A stretch of 64,000 nucleotides of DNA. Origin: a virus. Below, one piece after another: positions 40,876 to 50,614 of the stretch. The stretch covers positions 1 through 64,000 of the IMG/VR virus record IMGVR_UViG_3300042545_000634, one strand, 5' to 3'. The number at the start of each line of letters is the position of its first letter. The stretch's first letter is position 1. A program made the position numbers and the translations under genes. The notes under the pieces were generated by a model. It made no database searches and was not told where the DNA came from. It saw nothing but the letters and a program-made list of their open reading frames with translations.

Positions 40876-42441
40876 ATGGCTTATACCCGCCCCGGAGTCT
40901 ATGTAACAGAATCTCCGTTAAAGACAATTGCACGAGCAGACAACGGAACCGCTACTGCGGCTTTTGTTGGTATTAACCCTCGTGGACCACTTACTCCAAC
41001 CCTGATTACCTCATGGTCCGCATATACCAATCAATTTGGTGACCTTAACACCTTATATGATTTGGGTTATGCCGTATATCAATTCTTTGCCAATGGTGGT
41101 CGTAGTTGTTATGTATCTCGCGTTACTTACGCTAACGCAGTCAAAGCCACCGCTGCTTCAGTTATGTACTACCAGCCAAATAGCACTACTGCGTCAGCCT
41201 CATTGTTTAGTGCCACGGCGCTTGATCCAGGTACTTTTGGTAATGACATCACGCTAACCACAACTGCTGGCACCACCACATTAGATGTGGCTTCAAATAA
41301 CTTCCCAACATTTAACTTGTCGGTTAAACTAAATGGTGTAGAAGTTGAATTATGGAATGAACTCAGTCCATCACCAAACAGTAGCCGTTATGCTCCAATT
41401 ATTGTTAACAACTACTCTGCATATGTAAATCTTACTAATTTTGCCGCACAGACATCGGCATCCGCTGGGTTTACTTACACAGGAGCGAGCGTTGCTGGAT
41501 TTGCTTTAAATAAAGCATTTACTGGTGGTACTGCTGGTACTGCCGCTGTCGGATCAGCCGCACCAGCAGATTGGGACACCCCATTCTCTACGGCTTTTAA
41601 TGATTTGATTAGTATTCCTGAACCTCTTATTATTAACGCAGTTGGTCAATTCCGTTCTGAAATTGTCAAGTCAGCACTCGCAGTTGCCGCTACTCGCGGT
41701 GATTCATTTGTGATTATTGACCCAGACCCGTCACTTACCACGCAGGTTGGTATCTCAGCAGTGGCTAACACCTATAACTCTGATCAGGGTTATGGCGCAG
41801 TGTATTACCCAATGTTGAAGATGACCGATCCCACTAAGACTGGTGTTGGCGCAATCCGTGACACATTCCCAGGTGGTGCAGTTGCTGGTATGTTTGCTCG
41901 TACTGAGGTAGAGCGCACAGTTGCTAAGGCTCCCGCAGGTTACAGCCTTGAGGTTCGTAATGCTCTCGGACTTGTTACTCCGTTCACAGAAGTAACAGTC
42001 GGATTGTTGTACGAATCAGGTGTTAATACTTTTAAGGCAGTTCCTGGCGCTGGAATTATTATCCAAGGTGCTCGTACTTTGAACTTGAATAAGGCTGACA
42101 AATACATCCCTGTTCGTCGTACTTTAAACTATGTTAAGAACGGTTCAAAAGAACTCACTCAGTTTGCTCTCTTTGAACCCAACGATTCGCGTTTGTGGTC
42201 AAGCATTACTGTAAAACTTAACAAGTTTTTGGCTGATTTGTGGGGATCGGGTGGACTTAAGGGTCGTACCCCGAGCGAGGCATTCTTTGTTGTATGTAAC
42301 TCCACAAACAACACAGCAACATCTATTAGTAACGGACAAGTGAATGTACAAATTGGTGTATCGTTGTTGTACCCAGCGGAATTTATTGTTATTAATGTAA
42401 GTCAATGGCTTGGTGGAAGTACCACCATTGAAACTATCTAA
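40876..42441 (+). CDS. Tail sheath protein
   Basis: 521 aa. The N-terminus MAYTRPGVYVTESPL is the classic sheath start, with FVGINPRGPL, a variable inserted domain, and a conserved C-terminal domain (YIPVRRTLNYVKNGSKEL ... INVSQWLGGSTTIETI). It forms the contractile sheath, which makes the phage a myovirus. CTGGAGG precedes the ATG. Confidence 0.93.
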   Translation: MAYTRPGVYVTESPLKTIARADNGTATAAFVGINPRGPLTPTLITSWSAYTNQFGDLNTLYDLGYAVYQFFANGGRSCYVSRVTYANAVKATAASVMYYQPNSTTASASLFSATALDPGTFGNDITLTTTAGTTTLDVASNNFPTFNLSVKLNGVEVELWNELSPSPNSSRYAPIIVNNYSAYVNLTNFAAQTSASAGFTYTGASVAGFALNKAFTGGTAGTAAVGSAAPADWDTPFSTAFNDLISIPEPLIINAVGQFRSEIVKSALAVAATRGDSFVIIDPDPSLTTQVGISAVANTYNSDQGYGAVYYPMLKMTDPTKTGVGAIRDTFPGGAVAGMFARTEVERTVAKAPAGYSLEVRNALGLVTPFTEVTVGLLYESGVNTFKAVPGAGIIIQGARTLNLNKADKYIPVRRTLNYVKNGSKELTQFALFEPNDSRLWSSITVKLNKFLADLWGSGGLKGRTPSEAFFVVCNSTNNTATSISNGQVNVQIGVSLLYPAEFIVINVSQWLGGSTTIETI

Positions 42442-42449
42442 GGAGAAAC

Positions 42450-43100
42450 ATGGCAGTATTAACTCGTACCGATCCATTGCGTGACTTTAAGTTCACGGTA
42501 AAGATTGTCCCAACGGGGATTTTGGAAGATGCTACCCCGAACATTGGTAATCTTGGTTTTGCCGTTGTTACTGGACTAAGCGTTACTAACGAAATGATCC
42601 CTTATCGTGAAGGTGGTATGAATACCCATCCACACAAGATGATTGGTCAGTCAGACTTTAACCCCATTACCTTCAGTCGTGGCGTGTTTGAAGGACAAGA
42701 CCAATTGTGGCGCTGGCAGCAATTCATGCATTCTTGGACTCAAGGTGCTCTTGCTGATGATGCTGGTAGTACTGGTAGCCGTAATGATTACCGTTGTAAC
42801 ATTATTGTTACTGTTTATGACCACCCATTCACAGCAGCAGCAGCAGATAGTTCTGGTAATGCGGGTTATTCACAGGACCCAGGGTCATTGGGTCGTGTTA
42901 TCTCTCCTGGTAATAAGAAACTTGAATTCACAATCTATAATGCATGGCCCGCTGGCTATGCATTAGGTGACCTCAACGCTGGTAATAGTTCAATCATGAT
43001 CCAGCAGATGACGGTTAACCATGAAGGTTTTGAAATTAACTGGAATCCAACTAACGAACCCGCAACTTCAACCCCAACCACAACCCCAGTCGCAGTCTGA
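42450..43100 (+). CDS. Tail tube protein (T4 gp19-like)
   Basis: 216 aa: DPLRDFKFTVKI, FAVVTGLSV, YREGGMNTHPHKMIGQSDF and EFTIYNAWPAGY are all in the typical order for gp19-family tube proteins. The C-terminus is Thr/Pro-rich. AAGGAG lies before the ATG. Confidence 0.92.
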   Translation: MAVLTRTDPLRDFKFTVKIVPTGILEDATPNIGNLGFAVVTGLSVTNEMIPYREGGMNTHPHKMIGQSDFNPITFSRGVFEGQDQLWRWQQFMHSWTQGALADDAGSTGSRNDYRCNIIVTVYDHPFTAAAADSSGNAGYSQDPGSLGRVISPGNKKLEFTIYNAWPAGYALGDLNAGNSSIMIQQMTVNHEGFEINWNPTNEPATSTPTTTPVAV

Positions 43101-43152
43101 TACATAACACTCATTAGGGTGTATATTATGAGTACCTAACAAGGAGCATTAC

Positions 43153-43926
43153 ATGACAACAAATGTCCAGAGTTTTGACGCTATCTCTATGGAGAGCGCG
43201 CCAACCATGCCTAAGCCACCCAATACGGGTGTTGAACTTATTCGTGGAATTAAAATAGGAAGTGATTGGGTTACAAATGCAATCGTCCGGGAGATGACTG
43301 GTGAGGATGAAGAATTCCTTTCCAGCATGGAAGCCCGAACAACTTCTAACTATGGTGAGTATGTACTTGCCTTGTTGAAGCGCGTTGTTGTATCAATTGG
43401 TGATATCTCAATTAAGCAAACTCCAGTAGTTCTTAACGAGTTGATTATTGGAGATCGTGACTTACTATTCTTGGCAGTTATTCGCGCTACATACGGCGAA
43501 ACGCGAGAATTCAAAGTTTCGTGCCCACATTGCAATCAATCAAACGATTTACTTATTGACCTGAACTCTGACTTCCCAATTGAGGGAGATCAAGAGTCAG
43601 TCCGCAAGCAAATCAAAGTTATCCTCAGGGATGGTTCAACACTTAACTTGAATCACCCCAACTCAGATGACAGCGCCAAGATTGGTCGTTCAGGTAAAAA
43701 TACAGCGCAACAAAACACCATGATGATCGCCCGTTGCGCTCAGATTGATGTTACTAATAAAGAACAATGGGCACGAAATCTAAGCATTGCAGATCGTTCT
43801 ACCATTATCAGTGCAGTATTCAACGCCAAAGTAGGCCCGAGTCCTCGGGAGGTGAATGCCCCGTGCGGACACTGTAATGAGGAGATTACATTGATGTTTG
43901 ACTGGGTCTCACTTTTATTCGGTTAA
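43153..43926 (+). CDS. Tail assembly chaperone (T4 gp26-like)
   Basis: 257 aa with two C-x-x-C knuckles, CPHCNQ (about residues 124-129) and CGHCNE (about 238-243), in a pattern of T4 gp26-type baseplate-hub assembly proteins and tail chaperones. It directly precedes the tape measure. The end of the frame is continued in a different frame by a protein-like segment (see 43922-44065), as for chaperones with programmed frameshifts. Confidence 0.7.
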   Translation: MTTNVQSFDAISMESAPTMPKPPNTGVELIRGIKIGSDWVTNAIVREMTGEDEEFLSSMEARTTSNYGEYVLALLKRVVVSIGDISIKQTPVVLNELIIGDRDLLFLAVIRATYGETREFKVSCPHCNQSNDLLIDLNSDFPIEGDQESVRKQIKVILRDGSTLNLNHPNSDDSAKIGRSGKNTAQQNTMMIARCAQIDVTNKEQWARNLSIADRSTIISAVFNAKVGPSPREVNAPCGHCNEEITLMFDWVSLLFG

Positions 43927-44065
43927 TATTGATAATATATACTGGGAATACAACTCCATAGCCACTGTCTACAAAGGATTTTCTTTAAATGAGGTAAAGA
44001 ACATGCCCGTCAGAGAACGGCTGTTCTGGGGAAAGTTAGCACGGTGGCAAAGTAATGGAGGGTAG
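43922..44065 (+). CDS. Frameshifted C-terminal extension of the tail chaperone
   Basis: A 47-codon segment in the +1 (equivalently -2) frame follows the tail chaperone and stops 2 nt before the tape-measure ATG. The product includes YWEYNSIATVYKGFS and NEVKNMPVRERLFWGKL, matching the usual tail end of gp26/chaperone proteins. The frame is open back to about 43895, so a shift in or near TCACTTTTATTC (43908-43919) would fuse it to the chaperone; a TTG at 43898 is the only other start. Confidence 0.55.
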   Translation, partial: VNIDNIYWEYNSIATVYKGFSLNEVKNMPVRERLFWGKLARWQSNGG

Positions 44066-44067
44066 TC

Positions 44068-46767
44068 ATGGCACCGCCAAATGAACCAAACATAGCAGGA
44101 AATGGCGCTACCCCTACCCCAATCACTGGCGGAGGAAGTCGTCTTGCAAAGATGACACGGGAGGCAACTTCATTGTCGGTTGCTCTTGCTGGTGTTGCTA
44201 GATCATTAGATGCCATTACTGCCAAAGGAACTAAAGCCGCCGCCGCTCTAAAGGGGATTAATGTTGGCGCTATTGGGGGTGTCACCACTGGTGTTGCTCA
44301 GGGTAGCCAAGGTCATCCAGTACTAGTTAATAGTGGTCCAGCATCCACCACTAGTAGTAACACTAACTACAGTCTTGATCCAGCCGCAAGTGGTGGTAAT
44401 CGCCGCATGTCTGCAATGGAGATAATGCAACAAAGTCGTGGTGGAGCATTCACGAGTGCGGCAATGGCTATTGGTAATGTGGTTGGTGCTGGTGTTGCGG
44501 CAATGGATTCGCGTATTGCGCGAGGTTATGAATATTCATCATCAGCCGACAAGATGTCAGTTATGTATCAACAAATTACTGGTCTCAGTAATGCTGGTGT
44601 CCGTAATGCTTACCGCCAACCATTAACTAACTACCGCCTCGGTACTAACGGTATTAATGCCCTAATGGGAATGCAGGCATCTACTGGTATTAGTGCTCTT
44701 GGTAATGCATCCACTGTTGAGGGCTTAAATGCTCTATCGGGATACAGCCTCGGTGCTGAGGGTGTTACTAATATGCTTACTAGTTTAGGTAGCGCCCAAA
44801 CTACTAACCGCATGTTCATGATGACTGGTCAAAGTCTATATATGCCTGGGGGTGGTCAGCGTAGTGGTACTGAAGTTATCCAAAACCTAGCGCGAGCATC
44901 AGGTTTAACTAATCTCAGAAACCCTGGCGGTGCCTTACAGCAAGGTAGTAATACGCGTTCCCGCTTAGCAGATATGGGTATTGACTCTGCCACTCAAGAC
45001 ATAGTTATCCAATATGCAATGGCAAACCAGCAGTATGCTGCTAAGGGTGGCAAGGGTATGTATGACCCTTCTAGCAAGTCTCAGAGGGAGTTTGTAGGTA
45101 TTGAAGACAACTTCGCTACACAGATTGAAGAAACCACGCGCGTCAAAACTGGGCGCGAAGAAGATTTCTATGGTCGTCAACAGGACAACTTTGCCAAACT
45201 TGAAAAGACAACTCAAAGCCTTGAACGGGCATTTGGGGACCTTGAGGATAGGCTTTCAGGAATTGTTGGTAAGGCTATTGAAACCAAGCCTCAGCGAAAG
45301 GCGACTGGTGGTGTACTTAAGGCATTAGGTCCAGCCGCAATGATGGCTGGTGCGGCTATTTCTACCACTGGTGTTGGCGCCGCTGTTGGTGTGCCATTAA
45401 TGATACTTGGTGGTCTTGCAACTGCATTCGGTGGTGCTATGGATGGTCCTGCTGGTGACCCAGGTCCTGGTCGTAATCTACCCTCAATGGGTAAAACTGG
45501 TGATCCAAATACATCAGGTGTCACAGGGAAAATGCACCCCACCATGCAACAGCGTGTGGATCAACTAATTGCCGCATCTGGTGGAAAAGTTGGATTGGGT
45601 ACAGGTTACCGTAGTAAAGCCGCCCAAGAAACTATGTTCCGCTCGCGTTATCGTAAGACCTCTAGCCCTGTGGATGCTGAAGGTAAAAAGAACTGGGAAT
45701 GGGATGGCTCTTACTGGGAGCATGTGAGTGGTGCTCAAGCCGCTCCTCCTGGTCGCTCAATGCACGAAATTGGTCTTGCGGCTGACTTAACTGGTGACAT
45801 GAGTTGGGTTACCGCTAATGCCGCCCGCTTTGGTTTGAAGCACTTTGAAAGTATGGGGGAGCCTTGGCATGTCCAGCCATCGGAACTTCCTAATGGTCGT
45901 ACTGAATACGAAAAGCAGGGCCGCCCTTGGGGTGGTGAGCCAATGTCATCAGGAGGTGTCTCATCTGGAAGAACTGAACACACTGATGATGCTTACGGAG
46001 GTGGTGGTACCACTAACGCAGGCGTAACTACTGCATCTTTTGCGGGTATGAGCATGGCTGATGCTATCTCTGCGTTCCGAGCAAGTGGATTTCTTGGTTC
46101 TACTGGTTTAAGTGGTGGAAAAGGTAGCCCGCGGCGCCGAGGTGGTGTTGGTTCATCCACTATGCCTACTAAGTCTGGTGGTCAACTAACTGGTGAAGAT
46201 GTAGCACGATATGCATACAACGCTGGTTTCCGTGGTGAAAACCTAGTTAAAGCAGTGGCTATTGCTTACCGTGAGAGTAGGTGGAATGCGGGGTCGTATA
46301 ACCCTAATGCCTCTACTAAAGATTTGTCGTACGGCCTCATGCAGATCAACATGATCGGCGCTCTTGGACCATCACGACTTAAGCAATTTGGTCTTTCTAG
46401 TAATGAAGAATTATATGACCCAGCGATAAACATGAAAGCCGCCTTCCAAATGTCTGGCGGTAAAGACTTCTATGCGTGGGGTCCATATAAGGGTAAAGAC
46501 GCTTTATATAGCACTAACCCTGAGGCGGCTCGTCAGGCAGTTATAAATGCAGGATTTAGTGATACAGGTGACCCTGACCTCCGCACCTCATCACGAGGTA
46601 GTGGTATGAGTGTTTCTACTTTAACAACTGGTGCAACTTTTAATATTGCCCCAGTTATTAATGTAAACGGAAGTGATAATCCGCAGGCTGACGCACAGAT
46701 TATTGCTCGTGAGGTAACAATGATTATTGAGCGCGAAATGCGATTAAGGAATATGAGGAACGCATAA
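44068..46767 (+). CDS. Tape measure with two peptidoglycan hydrolase domains
   Basis: 899 aa. Residues about 1-480 are Gly/Ala/Thr-rich and helical, with hydrophobic stretches (MMAGAAISTTGVGAAVGVPL) typical of a tape measure. An M15 peptidase follows (GTGYRSKA; H566 and D573 in SMHEIGLAADL; E598 and H601 in EPWHVQ), then a lytic transglycosylase with catalytic E736 in AYRESRWN and YGLMQINM. It sets tail length and cuts the wall at DNA entry. GGAGG precedes the ATG. Confidence 0.88.
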   Translation: MAPPNEPNIAGNGATPTPITGGGSRLAKMTREATSLSVALAGVARSLDAITAKGTKAAAALKGINVGAIGGVTTGVAQGSQGHPVLVNSGPASTTSSNTNYSLDPAASGGNRRMSAMEIMQQSRGGAFTSAAMAIGNVVGAGVAAMDSRIARGYEYSSSADKMSVMYQQITGLSNAGVRNAYRQPLTNYRLGTNGINALMGMQASTGISALGNASTVEGLNALSGYSLGAEGVTNMLTSLGSAQTTNRMFMMTGQSLYMPGGGQRSGTEVIQNLARASGLTNLRNPGGALQQGSNTRSRLADMGIDSATQDIVIQYAMANQQYAAKGGKGMYDPSSKSQREFVGIEDNFATQIEETTRVKTGREEDFYGRQQDNFAKLEKTTQSLERAFGDLEDRLSGIVGKAIETKPQRKATGGVLKALGPAAMMAGAAISTTGVGAAVGVPLMILGGLATAFGGAMDGPAGDPGPGRNLPSMGKTGDPNTSGVTGKMHPTMQQRVDQLIAASGGKVGLGTGYRSKAAQETMFRSRYRKTSSPVDAEGKKNWEWDGSYWEHVSGAQAAPPGRSMHEIGLAADLTGDMSWVTANAARFGLKHFESMGEPWHVQPSELPNGRTEYEKQGRPWGGEPMSSGGVSSGRTEHTDDAYGGGGTTNAGVTTASFAGMSMADAISAFRASGFLGSTGLSGGKGSPRRRGGVGSSTMPTKSGGQLTGEDVARYAYNAGFRGENLVKAVAIAYRESRWNAGSYNPNASTKDLSYGLMQINMIGALGPSRLKQFGLSSNEELYDPAINMKAAFQMSGGKDFYAWGPYKGKDALYSTNPEAARQAVINAGFSDTGDPDLRTSSRGSGMSVSTLTTGATFNIAPVINVNGSDNPQADAQIIAREVTMIIEREMRLRNMRNA

Positions 46768-48596
46768 TGGCACGGGCAAATGAGTCTTATACAACAAACC
46801 AGTGGTACAACTTAGAAAATGGAGTTACTGGCCCTGGAAATCACAATAGTTTCAGTCGCACTACTTCCGACAACCCTAGGTTTATGTTCCCGGGTTCGGT
46901 CGTACCTGGAGCGCAGGATAGGCGTAGAAATATTGGTCTTGACGGAGATGAATTTATATTTCCCCCAAATGCAAGTAAAATACAGCGTGGGTTTATGCGG
47001 TGCTTATTAAATGAAGTACCAACTAGTGCAGCAAAAGGTCTCCCTAACCGACGCTTCTTTTTTCAGTTTAACCCTGAGCGTATTATGCGTAGTGTCTCAC
47101 TTTCTAGTGGTATGACAAACATACTATTTCAAGACCCGGGACAGTTCTCAGTAGCAACTCCTGGTAATGCCACTTTCTCTTTTGATATCATGCTTAACCG
47201 AGAAATGGAAGTTAATAATCATAAGAAAAACTACAGAGACAGGCCAGCGGATAAGAATGTAGGTAAACCACCAGGCCCCCAGGATGTAGGGCAAATTGGT
47301 GTGCTTGCAGACCTAATGGTTATGGACAGTGTTATTGGTCAAGGTATATCTGAAGATATTATTTCTGCCCTGTCTAAAATTACCAGTGTTTCTAGTACCT
47401 GGGAACCTGCGGACTCTTCATCAGGTGCATCTGGTAATACTAATTATATTTCAGAACAAGTAGCATCTGATGCGTTTAAATCAATTAAGGGTAACAGTGC
47501 TTTTCTAGTTAGTACGCCTGTTCGTATTGTTTTCTCAGCCATGTTCATGGTTGATGGTTTTATTCAATCATCATCTGTTAACTTCACTAAATTTAGTACT
47601 CAAATGGTTCCTACTATGTGTACCATTAATGTGACAGTTGAAGCAAAGTATATTGGTTTTGCTAAAAAAGATACATATCTAACACAAGCACTAGGTAAAA
47701 TAAAAGCCGCACCGCCAACCTCTGGTGGTGGTGGTGGTGGTGGTGGTGACACATTACCTAAAGATAAAAAAGGTGCTGATTATGATGTACTTGTAAAGGC
47801 AATTAAAGATTCGGGAATGTACCAAATAGCACTTGGTGGTACTAGCGATCCAGATCACCCTGCATTTGGGGAACTAGTTGCAGGTGCATCTTTTGGGGAC
47901 CCCGATGAGCACAAAGAATTCAACACATTAAAACCATGGGAACAGTGGAAAGGTTACAAGGATGTTTGGGAAATATTACATTATGGTACCTTTTTGCTAG
48001 TTGCTGGGTTTGTAAATATGAGAACAGGATCAACAAATGCACCATACAAGGGTATTTCTAAATTGTTCTTTGACCGGCAATACGATGTAACAATTGAGCA
48101 TACTCCAAAAGTTAAAATATGGCGACAATTTGTAGGAACAGAAAAAGAATTTGCAAATGCTGACCCTGAAAAGAAAACAACATCAGGTCAGAAAATAGGG
48201 CCAGGGACTAAAAAGTACAGTGTATCTCGTGATGTTCTTTTATTAAATGTTGAGGGAGTAAAGGCAACTGCAACAACTATTGAAGAATGGAAAAAATGGG
48301 CTAGGTATGGAAGTGATGATACAAATAAAATACCGAGTCACGATAATATACCTAACAATGTGTTTAAAGATTCAGGTGCGTCAGAAATATTTGCCAACAA
48401 ATTATATTTAGAAGGTTCTCATGCTGATAATTATAGGACTACAAAAATACTTATGGACTTTGAAGTACATTTTTCTGCAACTATTTCTAAACCAGGTAGT
48501 TCTGATAAATCAACATTTTCAAAGATAATTAAGTTTTATACGGAAACAACCGCAGACAATATATGTCACAGACATTTCAATTTCAACGCAATCTGA
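46767..48596 (+). CDS. Baseplate/tail protein
   Basis: 609 aa. The N-terminal part has RFFFQFNPERIMRSVSLSSG, a motif of LysM-associated baseplate proteins of contractile systems (FQFNPE type). A poly-Gly hinge separates the two halves; the second half has an independent beta-rich domain. It probably joins the tube and the baseplate hub. Confidence 0.65.
   Translation: MARANESYTTNQWYNLENGVTGPGNHNSFSRTTSDNPRFMFPGSVVPGAQDRRRNIGLDGDEFIFPPNASKIQRGFMRCLLNEVPTSAAKGLPNRRFFFQFNPERIMRSVSLSSGMTNILFQDPGQFSVATPGNATFSFDIMLNREMEVNNHKKNYRDRPADKNVGKPPGPQDVGQIGVLADLMVMDSVIGQGISEDIISALSKITSVSSTWEPADSSSGASGNTNYISEQVASDAFKSIKGNSAFLVSTPVRIVFSAMFMVDGFIQSSSVNFTKFSTQMVPTMCTINVTVEAKYIGFAKKDTYLTQALGKIKAAPPTSGGGGGGGGDTLPKDKKGADYDVLVKAIKDSGMYQIALGGTSDPDHPAFGELVAGASFGDPDEHKEFNTLKPWEQWKGYKDVWEILHYGTFLLVAGFVNMRTGSTNAPYKGISKLFFDRQYDVTIEHTPKVKIWRQFVGTEKEFANADPEKKTTSGQKIGPGTKKYSVSRDVLLLNVEGVKATATTIEEWKKWARYGSDDTNKIPSHDNIPNNVFKDSGASEIFANKLYLEGSHADNYRTTKILMDFEVHFSATISKPGSSDKSTFSKIIKFYTETTADNICHRHFNFNAI
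47724..47747 (+). repeat. (GGT)8 coding repeat
   Basis: Eight GGT codons in a row give an eight-glycine linker in the 609-aa baseplate protein. Slipped-strand length change would alter the linker by whole residues only. Confidence 0.9.
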
Positions 48597-48622
48597 GTCA
48601 TGATTGGTCAGTTAAGTTAAAC

Positions 48623-48682
48623 ATGAGCGACATTTTAAAGAAAAAAACACTAACACCTAGATGCTGGGATTGGACTCTCTAA
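48623..48682 (+). CDS. Possible 19-aa peptide
   Basis: ATG 48623 begins a 19-codon frame rich in Lys and Thr and ending CWDWTL, filling the 87-nt gap before the LysM-like gene. No clear ribosome binding site. It may be a leader or chance. Confidence 0.2.
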   Translation: MSDILKKKTLTPRCWDWTL

Positions 48683-48683
48683 T

Positions 48684-48944
48684 ATGGCGTTTGTACAATC
48701 AATATCACGATATTCCACACAATCATCGCCTGATGGTAGTGGGGCATACATATCTACCCGTAGATATGGGGGTAACTCAAGGTACTACACATACACCTCA
48801 GTAGAAGGTGATACCTTTGATCGCATTGCCTTCCGTGCCCTTCATGACTCAGAACGCTACTGGGAGATTGCAGACATAAACTCTCATGTTCCTTTCCCTG
48901 ATGAAATCCCCGTGGGAACACTAGTTCGGATTCCACTTAAATGA
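48684..48944 (+). CDS. LysM-like baseplate protein (gpX-like)
   Basis: 86 aa. YTSVEGDTFDRIAFRALHDSERYW and IPVGTLVRIPL have the order of a LysM/tail protein X domain (GDT-D-IA ... GT-I-IP). It connects hub and tube in contractile tails. It overlaps the next gene by 4 nt. Confidence 0.75.
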   Translation: MAFVQSISRYSTQSSPDGSGAYISTRRYGGNSRYYTYTSVEGDTFDRIAFRALHDSERYWEIADINSHVPFPDEIPVGTLVRIPLK

Positions 48945-50104
48945 TTTTTACATCGCATAGCCGCATATCACCAAACATCAACTTTGTGATAGACAACGCC
49001 CCTATGCGATATATGTCTATTGTTCAAATTGAATTAGGTCTTGCTGAAAATCAGCATGATATCCTGCGTGTGCGTGTGGCTGGTGTGCCACCACAACTAC
49101 TCACAGAATACCTATCTAAGCCCGTCCTTTGTTACTGGGGTTTTGGTATAGACAAGCATGAATTCTGTGGGTATGTTGCTTCGGTTGAACCTTCATTTAG
49201 AAACTCTGATGGTGTGATTAATGGAAGCACTTTTCAACTAGTTGAACTTGTGTGTATGGGCGCATCATACAAAATGCGCGCTAAGAAAACACGGCTGTGG
49301 GAAAACGCATCTATTCAAAATATTGCGACAACCTTGGCAGACGAATATAAGTTCAGTGTTTCTTCTGTGACTGAACCATTCGCATACCCCCGTATCATTC
49401 AGTCGGAAGAATCAGATTGGGAGTTTTTAAACAAAGTTGCCAGTATGTACGGATTGTCTGTATCAATGCATGGTACTCATATACATGTATGGAACCCTAT
49501 GAACTCACTGGGCCGACAAATCTCGTATCACCAACTCAAGAATATTAAAGCGCGTAATGGTGATACTAGAACATACCCCGCAGTAATTTTATCAATGCAG
49601 GGTATTTTTGGTGATTCTATTAAGCCATTAAGCACACATTCAGTATCAGCAACTGTATTAGATAATCAAGGTAAAACTTATACATCAAATAAGTTTAACG
49701 AGACCACGGGATTTGGTAAACAGATTGATTTAGGTATTACTGACAGCGTCAGTGTTAACGCAACTTCCACCACTATGGCAGACACTCTCGTGTCCGCACA
49801 CAATCGTGGCATTAATACCCTTACCGCACAGTTATCACTTACTGGGACTGCTGGAGTTCTCCCAGGTGGGATTGTCAGCATATCTAATTTTGAATCTAAT
49901 TTTGAAGGTTTTTGGTATGTAAAAGAAGTTACACATACAGTTACTCGTGATGAATTCTTTACTCAAATAACAGTGTCACGAAAAGACACTAATGATATCA
50001 ATGCGTATATGACCATGCAATCAACTATGCCCGAGGTGCCAGAATCGGCGTTTGTGGATAGCACCTGGCGAGCATCTAGGCAAATGGAGGATATTTATGT
50101 TTAA
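48941..50104 (+). CDS. Baseplate hub protein (gpD/VgrG-like)
   Basis: 387 aa, phage late control D-like: LAENQHDILRVRVAGVP, CYWGFGIDKHEFCGYV, IATTLADEYKFSVSS and SDWEFLNKVASMYGLSVSM, with the conserved beta-rich hub arrangement. It forms the trimeric hub above the spike. Its 3' end overlaps the next small gene. Confidence 0.8.
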   Translation: MIFTSHSRISPNINFVIDNAPMRYMSIVQIELGLAENQHDILRVRVAGVPPQLLTEYLSKPVLCYWGFGIDKHEFCGYVASVEPSFRNSDGVINGSTFQLVELVCMGASYKMRAKKTRLWENASIQNIATTLADEYKFSVSSVTEPFAYPRIIQSEESDWEFLNKVASMYGLSVSMHGTHIHVWNPMNSLGRQISYHQLKNIKARNGDTRTYPAVILSMQGIFGDSIKPLSTHSVSATVLDNQGKTYTSNKFNETTGFGKQIDLGITDSVSVNATSTTMADTLVSAHNRGINTLTAQLSLTGTAGVLPGGIVSISNFESNFEGFWYVKEVTHTVTRDEFFTQITVSRKDTNDINAYMTMQSTMPEVPESAFVDSTWRASRQMEDIYV

Positions 50105-50216
50105 GGTAATCCTTAGAGGATTTTCAGTAATACTTATTGGAGCATTTATTACGAGCAGTTATATCTCATGGTGCGTCTATGCTTTATATAAGAATTCACA
50201 AGGTGATATTAAATGA
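50097..50216 (+). CDS. Small membrane-spanning protein
   Basis: 39 aa with one hydrophobic segment (about residues 5-26) and a short charged end. GGAGG lies 6 nt before ATG 50097. It overlaps the hub gene and the gp25-like gene. An inner-membrane or virion peptide, function unknown. Confidence 0.55.
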   Translation: MFKVILRGFSVILIGAFITSSYISWCVYALYKNSQGDIK

Positions 50217-50614
50217 AAGCAATATATTTACCATTTCAATTTAAAAATGGATCAGTTGCTACTGTAGGTGATTTTGATTCTATTATTAAACAACAAATTT
50301 TAGATGTCCTATCGGTGTCTAATGAAGAGCGCGTCATGAACCCTGATTATGGTGTTGGGGCATACTCCATGATTTATGAATTAATTGATCCCCTTATTTG
50401 GGAAGATTTTAAAGAGGTTGCTATGCGAGAAATCTCTAACAATGTTCGTGGTGTAAATATTATGGATATTGTTATTTCAAGCAATGATCCAGAACAAATG
50501 GGGAGCGAACAAACATCTGTTTATATATCTGTATTTTACGAAATATCACCATCACAAAAATCTAGTGTTACACTAAGTGTGAGCGACTTCTTGAGCGAGG
50601 ATATTTATGCCTAA
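50213..50614 (+). CDS. Baseplate wedge protein (gp25/gpW-like)
   Basis: 133 aa. NEERVMNPDYGVGAYSMIYELIDPL is the conserved lysozyme-like gp25/GPW segment including the EPR-like position, here as ERVMNPDYG. It is essential for sheath assembly onto the wedge. ATGA overlap with the previous gene. Confidence 0.85.
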   Translation: MKAIYLPFQFKNGSVATVGDFDSIIKQQILDVLSVSNEERVMNPDYGVGAYSMIYELIDPLIWEDFKEVAMREISNNVRGVNIMDIVISSNDPEQMGSEQTSVYISVFYEISPSQKSSVTLSVSDFLSEDIYA

